A stretch of 52,181 nucleotides of DNA from Lentisphaeria bacterium (GTDB lineage: Bacteria > Verrucomicrobiota > Lentisphaeria > Victivallales > Victivallaceae), in contig JABLYX010000032.1 of the NCBI GenBank assembly GCA_018265615.1, forward strand, positions 1 through 52,181, in the 5' to 3' direction. Positions 27,112 to 35,250 of the stretch are shown here, piece after piece. The first letter of the stretch is position 1. Each line of letters opens with the position of its first letter. The notes under the pieces were generated by a model, which did no database searches, was not told where the DNA came from, and saw nothing but the letters and a program-made list of their open reading frames with translations. Position numbers and translations under genes: made by a program.

Positions 27112-28894
27112 GGCAATTGTCCTCGGGTAAAACGATGATGAATGCCGCGCCGGGGGAGGCGGGGACGAACTTCAGGTCGCCTTTCTGGTCGCGCATGAGG
27201 TTCCGCGCGATCGAGAGCCCCAGCCCGAAGCCGGAGGTCTCCGCCTCGAGCGCCGTATCGACCCGGTAGAATTTCCGGAAGATTTTCGCGCGGGCCGAAG
27301 CCGGGATTCCCGGGCCGTAATCGCGCAGCGTTATCTCCCTGCGCCTGCCGCGGCAGGCGAGCGACAGCTCGAGCTTTTTCCCCTGCGCCGCGTATTTCAG
27401 CGCATTGTCGAACAGGTTGTGCAGCACCTGGAGCAGCGAATCGCGGTCGATTGTACACATCGCCGGAGGGCCGGGAGGCAGGGTGAGCGTCAGCTCCACC
27501 CCCTCCGCCGCGGCGCGTTGGCGGCAGAGTTCGGCGGCGCTCTCCAGCAGCTCCGCGAGATCGACCGGTGAAGGCGCGTAACGCTTGCGCCCCTCGTCGA
27601 GCCGGCTGAAATCAAGCACATTGCCGACCAGCCGCGAGAGCCGTTCGCTCTCGTCCGCGATGACCTGCAGATACCGCCGGCGCTTCGGCGGAGCGAGCCC
27701 GTCGTCGTGGTCGCGCAGGAGCTCGGAGTACATGCGGATGCTGGTGAGCGGCGTTTTGAGTTCATGCGAAACCTGCGAAACGAATCCGGCCTTCCGGGCC
27801 GCGAGCCTGAGCTCGCGCCTGCTGAGGAAGTAGAGCAGCAGCCCCGCGAGCAGGATCACCAGTACGGGGGCCGAAATGGCGGACCAGATCGCGGCGCGGT
27901 AGCCGCCGAGCGGCAGCCGTCCGGGAATCAGCGACGCGCGGATCTGTGCATTCGGCAGGAGCTGCTCGGAGAACGGCATGATGAGCACGGTCTCCGCCTC
28001 GCGCTTCTCCGGCGGTTCGCCGCCGGCGGCATGGATGACCCGGTCGGACGCATCCACGAGCTCGATGCGGAAGTAGTCCGGCAGCTTCTGCGGAAAGACC
28101 GGGATCAGGCGCGACCAGAGAACGAGGCTCTCGAGTTCGAAGCCGACGATCCGCTCCGGCTCCCGGATGCTTTCGGCCCAGACCAGCGGCACAAAGCGGT
28201 TGTCCGCGAAGTATGGGATGAAGCCGGAGGTCCGGCCGCGGGTCAGCGCCGCGAAGCGGGGAATCAGGCGCGGCGCGGCGGAGGCGGCGGAGGCGGCGTG
28301 GACAGCGGGTGCGGCGGGAGCCGGCGCTGCTTTGGCCTGCATCGGTGCCGGGGTCTGGTCGCCCCGGCCGAAATGGGCCGTGTTGTTCGCGGTCATGCGC
28401 TGTACATTGTCGCGCCGTGGAACCGGCTCGACCAGCCGCGATTTTGATTTCTGCTCCTGTTTCTCCCGCAGGGCATTCTGGACGGACGGCGCGGACGAGG
28501 CCACGGTGCGGGCGCTCACGAATTCGGAGAAGAGTTCACCGTAGCGCCTTTTCCAGGCCGCGTCGTCACCGGCGTACAGGAGCGCGCCGGAACGGTCCGC
28601 GAGAAAGCCGCCGGTGAAGAACGGCTCCTCCGCGACGGCCTCCCGGATCCCCGCCGAATCCGGCGGCGTCGAGGCGGCCCTGAGTTCGAGCTCGGTGCGG
28701 ATCACTTCGAGCTCCTGCCCGCACCGCTCCGCGAAGAGGCGGCATTCGCTGCGGAGCAGAGTGCGCAGCTCCTCACGGCGGAACGCCTCCTCATGGCGGG
28801 AGAGGACGAAGGCGAGCGCCCCGAGCGTCAGCGCCGCCGCAAGAACGGCGAAGGTGACTGCTGCGATGATTTTCTCCGGGGCGGCTCTCTTCAT
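27098..28894 (-). CDS. Membrane sensor histidine kinase
   Basis: The 598-residue protein has membrane helices at about 11-31 and 337-357 that bracket an extracytoplasmic sensor of about 300 residues. That sensor contains an unusual Ala/Pro-rich stretch (about 180-208) and matches no domain I know. HisKA follows with QVSHELKTPLTSIR (His377), then HATPase with N box (DNALKYA), DYGPGI and GFGLGLSIARNLM. It is the cognate kinase of the overlapping OmpR-type regulator. It begins 13 bases after the VWA gene stop, so the three genes form an operon. The signal sensed is unknown; the VWA protein could be a partner in the periplasm. Confidence 0.9.
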   Translation of the reverse strand: MKRAAPEKIIAAVTFAVLAAALTLGALAFVLSRHEEAFRREELRTLLRSECRLFAERCGQELEVIRTELELRAASTPPDSAGIREAVAEEPFFTGGFLADRSGALLYAGDDAAWKRRYGELFSEFVSARTVASSAPSVQNALREKQEQKSKSRLVEPVPRRDNVQRMTANNTAHFGRGDQTPAPMQAKAAPAPAAPAVHAASAASAAPRLIPRFAALTRGRTSGFIPYFADNRFVPLVWAESIREPERIVGFELESLVLWSRLIPVFPQKLPDYFRIELVDASDRVIHAAGGEPPEKREAETVLIMPFSEQLLPNAQIRASLIPGRLPLGGYRAAIWSAISAPVLVILLAGLLLYFLSRRELRLAARKAGFVSQVSHELKTPLTSIRMYSELLRDHDDGLAPPKRRRYLQVIADESERLSRLVGNVLDFSRLDEGRKRYAPSPVDLAELLESAAELCRQRAAAEGVELTLTLPPGPPAMCTIDRDSLLQVLHNLFDNALKYAAQGKKLELSLACRGRRREITLRDYGPGIPASARAKIFRKFYRVDTALEAETSGFGLGLSIARNLMRDQKGDLKFVPASPGAAFIIVLPEDNCHGTD

Positions 28895-28907
28895 GGCGCC
28901 TTTCTCT

Positions 28908-30251
28908 TTACTGCCTGACCGGCTGGCTGTTCCGCTGCTGGTATTCGCGGCCGCGGATCTGCTTGCGGGTTTCGTTGTAGACGGCGGGGGCGGCTTTGGC
29001 CTTTTCCAGCTTGCCGAGGTCTTCGCTCACGAGCTCAAGGCTCCGTTTGACTTCATCCCTGCCGGTTGCGGCCGCGTTCTGTTCAAGGAGCTGCCGCGCG
29101 TCCTGAAGGCGTTTGGCCCCCTCGTCGAAATTTCCGGCGTCCGCCTCGCGGATCGCTTCGGCGCGGATGACCGCGCTCTGCTGGAGCGCGATGTCCGCGC
29201 TGACGTTTTTATTCAAACTCTGTTCGACGGCGGCCGCACTGCCGCTGAAATTCACGGCGACGCTGCGGGTGAGCGCCGGCGCTTGTTTTGCCTCATTGGT
29301 CAGGTATTCGAGCTTCACATCCGCGAGCGGCTTCGCGCTGCCCTCCGGCTGGGGCGGAAGCTTGACCTGCAGGATCAGCACCTTGTCGTGTCCCGCATAG
29401 ATCTGGTTGAAATCAAGTTCGATGCTCCGGCCGTTGACCTTGCATCCGTAGCCGAGGATGCCGCGCGGCGTCACGCCCTCCGGGCAGGTGATCCGGATCT
29501 TCACTTTCTGAGCCGCGACCGAAAGCGCGCTGCCGAGCTCCCTTTCGAGGATGGAGGCGAGGTCGGCGCTCTTCGTCACAAAGTAGAAATTGCCGTCTGA
29601 ATTCTGCGCGAGCGAGGTCATAAGGTCCTCATTGTAGTCGCTGCCGATGCCGACGCAGCTGACCGAAACGCCCTCCTTCACAAGCGCGGCGCCGAGCTTG
29701 CCGAGTTCGCCGGGGGAGGAGGGGCCGACGTTCGCCTGCCCGTCGGAGAGCAGGATGATGCGCTGGATCCGCCCCGGTACGAGCTCCAGCTTGCGCAGCT
29801 CGTCCGCCGCGAGCGAGACGCCCGCGAAGAGCGCGGTGCCGCCCCCGGCCGGAATCGAATCGATGACCGTGCCGAGCTCCCGCTTCGCCGATGCGGTCAC
29901 GCGCGTCGCCGGAATCAGCACCCTGGCGGTGTGGTTGTAGAGGATCAGTGAAAACGTATCGTTCTCTCCGAGCAGTTCAAGCGCGTTTTTCGCCGCCTGC
30001 CGGGCATGGATGATTTTATCCCCGCTCATCGAGCCGGAGCAATCCAGCGCCACCGCGAGGTTCACTTTCGGCGCCTGCCGTGCCGCGGGGTCTGCAACCG
30101 GGGCCGATACCGCGATGCGGATCATCGTCTCCTGGCTGCTGCCGGCCGGGAGCACGGAGCGCTCAGGCTCCACACGCAGTGTGACGCCTGCCGCCGCCGT
30201 GCAGGCGGCCCACGTGAATGCGCATATCAGCATGGCGGAAAATTGTTTCAT
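28908..30251 (-). CDS. Exported von Willebrand factor type A domain protein
   Basis: The 447-residue protein has a signal peptide (MKQFSAMLICAFTWAACTAA; C17 could be a lipobox-like site but the cleavage is more likely after AAA). The VWA domain has an intact MIDAS: DCSGS (Asp70, Ser72, Ser74), Thr139 and Asp170. It resembles the YfbK/inter-alpha-trypsin-inhibitor-like group. A beta-rich segment follows (about 230-330), and the C-terminal 120 residues are helical and charged, perhaps coiled coil, ending in an Arg/Gln-rich tail. It is the first gene of the VWA/kinase/regulator operon, with RBS AAGGAAAGTAGGG region. Divalent-metal-dependent protein binding is the family role; the partner is unknown. 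Confidence 0.85.
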   Translation of the reverse strand: MKQFSAMLICAFTWAACTAAAGVTLRVEPERSVLPAGSSQETMIRIAVSAPVADPAARQAPKVNLAVALDCSGSMSGDKIIHARQAAKNALELLGENDTFSLILYNHTARVLIPATRVTASAKRELGTVIDSIPAGGGTALFAGVSLAADELRKLELVPGRIQRIILLSDGQANVGPSSPGELGKLGAALVKEGVSVSCVGIGSDYNEDLMTSLAQNSDGNFYFVTKSADLASILERELGSALSVAAQKVKIRITCPEGVTPRGILGYGCKVNGRSIELDFNQIYAGHDKVLILQVKLPPQPEGSAKPLADVKLEYLTNEAKQAPALTRSVAVNFSGSAAAVEQSLNKNVSADIALQQSAVIRAEAIREADAGNFDEGAKRLQDARQLLEQNAAATGRDEVKRSLELVSEDLGKLEKAKAAPAVYNETRKQIRGREYQQRNSQPVRQ

Positions 30252-30385
30252 GGTTCCCTACTTTCCTTATTAAAGTAACATTACACGGAAGTTTTTCAAC
30301 CGCTGCGGGTTCTCCCTTCCTTTTATAATACCGGTTTTCCGGGGAAAGTTGTCAGAACAATGAAAAAGGATTGTCAAACGAATGT

Positions 30386-30428
30386 AAAAAACAGACGGGA
30401 CGGCGCCGCGAACACAGCGGCCGTCCCG
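30386..30428 (-). terminator. Intrinsic terminator of the P-type ATPase gene
   Basis: On the minus strand an 8-bp stem (CGGGACGG with CCGTCCCG) with an inner 4-bp CCGC/GCGG helix is followed four bases later by six T. It lies 93 bases after the stop at 30521. Confidence 0.65.
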
Positions 30429-30464
30429 GAAGGGGGATATGCCTTATACGCTTTCCATCATGAA

Positions 30465-30502
30465 AAATCATAAATGCTGCATTTCCGCTTCATTTATGAT
30501 TT
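30465..30502 (-). terminator. 12-bp perfect AT-rich hairpin behind the ATPase gene
   Basis: AAATCATAAATG and its exact reverse complement flank a 14-base loop, 18 bases after the stop. The minus-strand arm ends in GATTTTTC, a short T-tract. It may be a first terminator or RNA-processing structure ahead of the GC-rich one at 30386. Confidence 0.4.
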
Positions 30503-30520
30503 CTCATTCAGGAAATCGTA

Positions 30521-33421
30521 TTATGCCCTGCGGAGCAGCCGGAAGAGCTCGCCGCCCCACAGGATCGCGCTGGTAGCCGCGATGACCACGGCCCACTCGG
30601 CAATGCCGAGCGGCGTGGTGCGGAAGACGCGCCCGCCGAACTGTACCATGATGATCTGGCCGATCAGGATCCCCGTGACGATCATGGTGAAGGAGCGGTT
30701 GTCCATCAGGTGGCGGAAGATTGATTCCCCGGTGCCGAAGCATTTTGCGTTGAATAGGTTCCAGAACTGAAGCATCACGAATACGCAGAAGAAGAGCGTC
30801 AGGTGGTGCCTGTATGCGACCGAGCTCTCCTCCAGGCCGAGGCTCTTGATGTAGAGCAGCAGCCCGATCAGCGCCGCGAGGAAGACGGCGGCCCCGCCGA
30901 AGATGCCGCGCCACATGGCGGGCGTGACGATGAATGCGCTGTTCCGGCGCGGCGGCTGCTCCATGACCTTCGGATCCGGCGGCTCGGTCGCGAGCGCCAG
31001 CGCCGCGAAGGTGTCCATGATGAGGTTCACCCAGAGCATCTGGATGACCGTGAGCGGCAGATCGATCCCGAGGAAGGGGCCGACCATCGCGATGGTCAGC
31101 GCAACGACGTTCACCGTCAGCTGGAACAGAATGAACCGCTGGATGTTGCGGTAGAGCGAGCGCCCCCACATGACCGCGTTCACGATGCTGCCGAACGAGT
31201 CGTCGAGCAGGATGATGTCCGCGGCCTCCTTCGCGACGGAGGTTCCGGTCTTGCCCATCGCGATGCCGACGTCGGCGTAATTCAGCGCGGGCGCGTCGTT
31301 TGTGCCGTCGCCCGTGACCGCGACGACCTGCCCGGAACTCTTCAGCGCGCGGACGAGCTTGAGCTTGTCGTTCGGCCTCGCGCGCGCCATGATCTTCAGC
31401 TTCGGAGCGGCCTCGATGGCGGCTTCGTCGGAGAGGGCGCCGAATTCCGCGCCGGTCATGATCGCGCCTTCGGCGGGCTCTTTGTCGTCCCACAGCCGGA
31501 TCTGGCGGCCGATCTCCCTGGCGGTTTCCGGGTTGTCGCCCGTGACCATCTTGACCTGGATTCCCGCGCGACAGCATTTGCCGATCGCCTCGGGGACGTC
31601 CGGCCGGACCGGGTCCGCGATCGCGGTGAAACCGGCCCAGGTCAGTTCCTTCGCCTCGTCGGCGAGCTCGTCGGAGCTGCCGGGGTTTTCGCGGTACGCG
31701 AAGCCGAGCGTGCGCATGCCGCGCGACTGCCACTCCTTCAGCGCCGCGAGCAGTTCGCGCTTCACGGGCTCCGTGAGAGCGGCGGCGCCGTCGGCGGTTT
31801 CGTATTCCGAACAGAGGTTCAGCAGGATTTCCGGCGCTCCTTTCGCGAGCAGCAGCCGTCTCCCGTCCGGGGCGGTCCCGCGGGTGGCCATGAATTTGCG
31901 CTCCGTCGTGAAGGTCCACTGGCAGTCGATCCCGAACGACGCGCGGACGGATTCATAGTCGACTTTCCGCGCATCGAGCCAGAGCAGCAGCGCCCCCTCG
32001 GTCGGGTTGCCGATCGGCTGCGGGTCGGCCGGGTCGACGCGGGAGAGGTTCGCGGTCGAGTTCCCCGCGATGCAGAGCGCGACGAAGGAGAGCGCATCCG
32101 GGCGGGCGAGGCGCGGAAACGCCGCCTCCTGGACGTGCATCCGGTTCATGGTCAGCGTTCCGGTTTTGTCGGTGCAGATCACGGTCGCCGCGCCGATGGT
32201 CTCGCACGCGTGCATCTTGCGGACGAGGTTGTTGGCGGCGGTCATCTTGCGCATTGAATAGGCGAGGCTCAGGGTGACGCTCATCGCGAGCCCCTCCGGG
32301 ACCGCGACGACGATCAGCGTGACGGCGATCATGAAGAACGTCACGAACTTCGGCAGCGCATCCGGCGCGATCCATTCGCCGACGGAGCCGGGGAGCGTTC
32401 CGGCGAGCGCCATGATTCCGAGCCCCGCGCCCGCGATGACGATTCCGGCGAAAAGGAAGATCAGCCAGCTCCGGAAACCCTTGTTCCTCAGGAACGCGGG
32501 GAGAGGGGAGCGCCCCTTTACGAGTTCGATGCCGTCGCAGATGATCGGCAGCCAGACCTGGATCAGCGTCACGAGGATCGCGGCGAGCAGCAGCCCGGAA
32601 ACGGTCCACTGCGCGGCGCTCTGCATGAGCTCGCGCGAGACGATCCCGTCGAAGACCAGCGCGGAGAACGTGATCGCCGCGATCGTGAAGCCGACCAGGC
32701 CGATGAGTTTGCCGAGCTGGCCGAGCTGGCGGTTCAGCGGAGTTTCCGTATCGCTTTTTTCGCTTGCGGCGACGGCGGTCCTGCCGATTTCGGTATTGGC
32801 GCCGACGGCGGTGATTTCGAGGTAGCCGTACCCTTCGACGGCGGCGGTGCCGCGCAGCACGAGGAACGGCGGATAGGTCTCTTCGCCGTGGCTGCCGCGC
32901 GCGGCGGCCTCCTCGGTCAGCTTCACGACCGGATCGGATTCCCCGGTCAGCTTGGACTGGTCGATCTGCAGGTTGACGGCCTCGAGCACCTTTCCGTCGG
33001 CGGGGGCCTCTTCGCCGTTTTCGAGGAACAGGATGTCGCCGACGACGAGCTCGCGTTTCGGGATCTGGCGGAATTCGCCGTCGCGGATGACCTTCACCGG
33101 CGTGTCGTCATTGACCTTGTTCAGGATATCGAACTCCTTCTCGGCGCGGAACTCGTTCAGGAACGCGAGCCCGGTTGCGAGCAGCACGGCGATGACGATG
33201 CCGATGCCCTCGACCCAGCCGCCGGTCACCATGGAGATGAGCGCGGCGATGATGAGGATCCGGATGACAGGGTCGTCGAACTTGGCGAGGAACTGTCTGT
33301 ACCACGGCTCCCGCTCCGGGGGGGCCATGAGGTTTTCGCCGTGTTCACGGCGGCTTGCTTCGACTTCGGAACCGGAGAGTCCGCGGTAGCGGACTGCGCT
33401 GCGGCTGCTTGTTTCGTTCAT
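30521..33421 (-). CDS. Calcium-translocating P-type ATPase (PMCA/PII type)
   Basis: The 966-residue protein has the full P-type layout: N-terminal cation-ATPase segment, actuator TGES (KLTGESDP), core helix VPEGLAMSV, phosphorylation site CTDKTGTLTMN (Asp418), nucleotide domain, hinge TGDGTNDAPALNYADVG and C-terminal helices with NLIMDTFAALALATEPP. The VPEGL motif and the N/D residues of the sixth-type helix (NLIMDT) mark the PII calcium pump group rather than heavy-metal pumps. Length is usual. It stands alone with RBS AAGGA and a terminator pair. Calcium export from the cytoplasm is the expected function. Confidence 0.92.
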   Translation of the reverse strand: MNETSSRSAVRYRGLSGSEVEASRREHGENLMAPPEREPWYRQFLAKFDDPVIRILIIAALISMVTGGWVEGIGIVIAVLLATGLAFLNEFRAEKEFDILNKVNDDTPVKVIRDGEFRQIPKRELVVGDILFLENGEEAPADGKVLEAVNLQIDQSKLTGESDPVVKLTEEAAARGSHGEETYPPFLVLRGTAAVEGYGYLEITAVGANTEIGRTAVAASEKSDTETPLNRQLGQLGKLIGLVGFTIAAITFSALVFDGIVSRELMQSAAQWTVSGLLLAAILVTLIQVWLPIICDGIELVKGRSPLPAFLRNKGFRSWLIFLFAGIVIAGAGLGIMALAGTLPGSVGEWIAPDALPKFVTFFMIAVTLIVVAVPEGLAMSVTLSLAYSMRKMTAANNLVRKMHACETIGAATVICTDKTGTLTMNRMHVQEAAFPRLARPDALSFVALCIAGNSTANLSRVDPADPQPIGNPTEGALLLWLDARKVDYESVRASFGIDCQWTFTTERKFMATRGTAPDGRRLLLAKGAPEILLNLCSEYETADGAAALTEPVKRELLAALKEWQSRGMRTLGFAYRENPGSSDELADEAKELTWAGFTAIADPVRPDVPEAIGKCCRAGIQVKMVTGDNPETAREIGRQIRLWDDKEPAEGAIMTGAEFGALSDEAAIEAAPKLKIMARARPNDKLKLVRALKSSGQVVAVTGDGTNDAPALNYADVGIAMGKTGTSVAKEAADIILLDDSFGSIVNAVMWGRSLYRNIQRFILFQLTVNVVALTIAMVGPFLGIDLPLTVIQMLWVNLIMDTFAALALATEPPDPKVMEQPPRRNSAFIVTPAMWRGIFGGAAVFLAALIGLLLYIKSLGLEESSVAYRHHLTLFFCVFVMLQFWNLFNAKCFGTGESIFRHLMDNRSFTMIVTGILIGQIIMVQFGGRVFRTTPLGIAEWAVVIAATSAILWGGELFRLLRRA

Positions 33422-33436
33422 GGATTTCCTTATGAA

Positions 33437-33465
33437 AGTTTACCTGTTTTCTGAGATCGTTACAA
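33437..33465 (-). promoter_or_regulatory. Possible promoter of the P-type ATPase gene
   Basis: TTGTAA and TAAACT are 17 bases apart on the minus strand. The predicted transcript start would be only about eight bases before ATG 33421, leaving little room for the RBS, so this is tentative. Confidence 0.3.
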
Positions 33466-33501
33466 CATACATCCGCCCCGGTCCTTTTCCAGGCCGAAAC
33501 G

Positions 33502-33528
33502 AAAAATTAACACGATTTTAATAAATCG
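33502..33528 (-). terminator. Weak terminator overlapping the MATE gene stop
   Basis: On the minus strand a 6-bp stem (CGATTT/AAATCG) includes the stop codon region and is followed after a few bases by five T. It is short and AT-rich, so termination would be modest. Confidence 0.35.
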
Positions 33529-34885
33529 CATGGCACTTTCCAGGGCGCGGCCGGCGCCAGCGCCCCCGGCGGCAGTAGACGAGGCCGATCAGGGCGGGCA
33601 GCAGGGTGGAGAGAGCCATCCCCCAGCAGACGCCGGCGAAGCCGTAACCGCCCAGCGTTCCGAAGAGCCAGCAGAGCGGCAGCCGCAGCAGAACCGCCTC
33701 GAGCAGCGCGTTGAACAGCGCCAGCGGGGCGGCGCCGGTTCCGGTGGCGAACGCATCGCAGGTGTACATGACCGCATAGGCGAGCCCGCTCCATGAACTG
33801 AAAATCCGCAGATAGAGCACGCAGAGCCCGATCACTTCCGGATCGGAGTCGAAGCAGCCGGCGATCCGCTCCGCGAAGAGCTGGATCAGGACGACCGCGC
33901 TCCCGGTCATGAGCAGGCTTAAGGCGATTCCGGCCCGCGCCGTCGCGGCGGTCCGCCTGATTTTCCCCGCTCCCAGATTCTGGGCGGCCATGGCGGTAAC
34001 CGCCTGGCCGACCGCCCAGCAGGGCATTCCGGCGAGCGTGCTGATTTTGAGCCCGATTCCGGCCGCCGCAGCAGCAGCGACCCCGTGGCGGTTGAACATT
34101 CCGGCCACGAGCAGGAACGCGACGTTGATCACGATCAGCTGGAGCGCGGAGGGAACGCCGGTTTTCAGGATTCCCGCCGTCTTGCCGGGTTCCGGGAGAA
34201 AGCTGCGGCAGCTGAAGCCCGCGAAGAATCCCCGTCGTTTCAGGCAGGCTAGCGCGGTCAGCAGGGCGACTCCCTGTGCCGCGACGGTCGCCCACGCCGC
34301 TCCGGCGGTTCCCATCCGCAAAGCTCCGACCAGCAGCAGGTCGAGGAGGACGTTGACCGCTGCGGCGACCGCGACGAAGAGCAGCGGCCGCCGCGAATCC
34401 CCGAGCCCGCGCAGCAGGGCGCTGACCGCGTTGTAGCCGAAGACGAGAATGGTTCCGCCGCTCAGGATCTCCATATAGGCGCACGCCTCTTCGAGCGCTT
34501 CGCCGGGAACGTTGAGCCATACAAACAATTGCCGGCTCATCGCAAAGCCGAGGAGCGTCACCGGTACCGCCGCCAGCGCCGTCACCGCGAACAGCGTTCC
34601 GACCGTGCCGCGTTCTCCGGCGCGGTCGCCCGCGCCGCGGAACTGCGCGACGAGCACGGTTCCGCCGACGGTGATGCCGATGCCGATGCTCGTGATGATG
34701 AAGCAGAGCGTCGAAGCGTTGCTGACCGCCGCGAGCCCCGTGCTGCCGACGAAGCGGCCGACCACGGCCATGTCGGCGATATTGTAAAACGCCTGGAGCA
34801 GATTGGTGAAAAACAGGGGAACGGTGAAGCTGATAAGCTGTTTCGAAACCGTTCCCTGCGTGAGATTCTGTTCTGGTTCTTTCAT
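33518..34885 (-). CDS. MATE family efflux transporter
   Basis: The 455-residue protein has twelve predicted membrane helices in two homologous halves. TVPLFFTNLLQAFYNIADM at the start and GIGITVGGTVLVAQFRGAG in the first half are typical of MATE proteins of the DinF/NorM-related bacterial group. These export cationic compounds using sodium or proton gradients. It is transcribed alone from a promoter about 250 bases upstream. Between promoter and ATG lies a structured leader ending in an intrinsic terminator 28 bases before the ATG, so expression is probably controlled by attenuation. The substrate cannot be predicted. A shadow frame over the same bases was rejected. Confidence 0.9.
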   Translation of the reverse strand: MKEPEQNLTQGTVSKQLISFTVPLFFTNLLQAFYNIADMAVVGRFVGSTGLAAVSNASTLCFIITSIGIGITVGGTVLVAQFRGAGDRAGERGTVGTLFAVTALAAVPVTLLGFAMSRQLFVWLNVPGEALEEACAYMEILSGGTILVFGYNAVSALLRGLGDSRRPLLFVAVAAAVNVLLDLLLVGALRMGTAGAAWATVAAQGVALLTALACLKRRGFFAGFSCRSFLPEPGKTAGILKTGVPSALQLIVINVAFLLVAGMFNRHGVAAAAAAGIGLKISTLAGMPCWAVGQAVTAMAAQNLGAGKIRRTAATARAGIALSLLMTGSAVVLIQLFAERIAGCFDSDPEVIGLCVLYLRIFSSWSGLAYAVMYTCDAFATGTGAAPLALFNALLEAVLLRLPLCWLFGTLGGYGFAGVCWGMALSTLLPALIGLVYCRRGRWRRPRPGKCHAIY

Positions 34886-34912
34886 GATTCCGATTCACAT
34901 GTTTCAAAAGTC

Positions 34913-34952
34913 AAAAAACAGGCCGCTGACAAGAGTCGTCCGCGGCCTGTTT
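34913..34952 (-). terminator. Intrinsic terminator in the MATE leader
   Basis: A perfect 11-bp stem (AAACAGGCCGC with GCGGCCTGTTT, 15-base loop) is followed on the minus strand by a six-T tract (34913-34918). It sits between the promoter at 35131-35159 and the MATE ATG, and no minus-strand gene lies upstream that it would end. Confidence 0.7.
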
Positions 34953-35130
34953 CCCGACACGGCAGGCCTGCACCGCAAAACGCCTTTCGCGCCGTGCGGC
35001 CTGCCGATGAAAGCAAATCAGATTATCCGCGCCCCGGACAACGTCTCATCGTATCCGTTGTCGGAGCCTGCCTCAATGCAGAATTTTCCCAATGTGAAAT
35101 CGAACATGGTTCCGGTTCCTTTTCTTCCAT
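34913..35130 (-). ncRNA. Structured 5' leader of the MATE gene, candidate riboswitch or attenuator
   Basis: From the predicted transcript start the minus strand folds in order: a GACAACG/CGTTGTC hairpin (35035-35060 region), a large hairpin GGCAGGCC-GCAC with GTGC-A-GGCCTGCC (34963-35007 region), then the 11-bp terminator stem at 34916-34952. The 5' arm of the large hairpin contains CAGGCCGC, identical to the 5' arm of the terminator, so it could also pair with the terminator 3' arm GCGGCCTG. Such mutually exclusive pairing is what a switch needs. It does not match riboswitch consensus patterns that I remember, such as guanidine-I. A reading frame of 38 codons begins near the transcript start (MEEKEPEPCSISHWENSA), and its status is unclear. 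Confidence 0.5.
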
Positions 35131-35159
35131 ACTATACATGCTCCGCCGCCCGCCGTCAA
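35131..35159 (-). promoter_or_regulatory. Promoter of the MATE leader transcript
   Basis: On the minus strand TTGACG and TATAGT are 17 bases apart. It points to the MATE gene through an untranslated region of roughly 240 bases. Confidence 0.55.
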
Positions 35160-35250
35160 GAACTCCGGGACAATAAACGGAACGGCATTTGCAATACTTC
35201 AGCCGCAGGTGTATCTTCTTTGCGGGTTCCAGATGGCGGAAAGAGTGGAC

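Noticed and set aside
30803..32257. Long plus-strand frame over the P-type ATPase and similar frames over uxuA (38309-39607) and the ROK-like kinase (36800-38227)
   Set aside because: Shadows of well-supported genes on the other strand.
33507..34907. 466-codon minus-strand frame in another phase over the MATE gene
   Set aside because: Arg/Gly/Pro-rich composition without membrane helices; the MATE frame is unmistakable.
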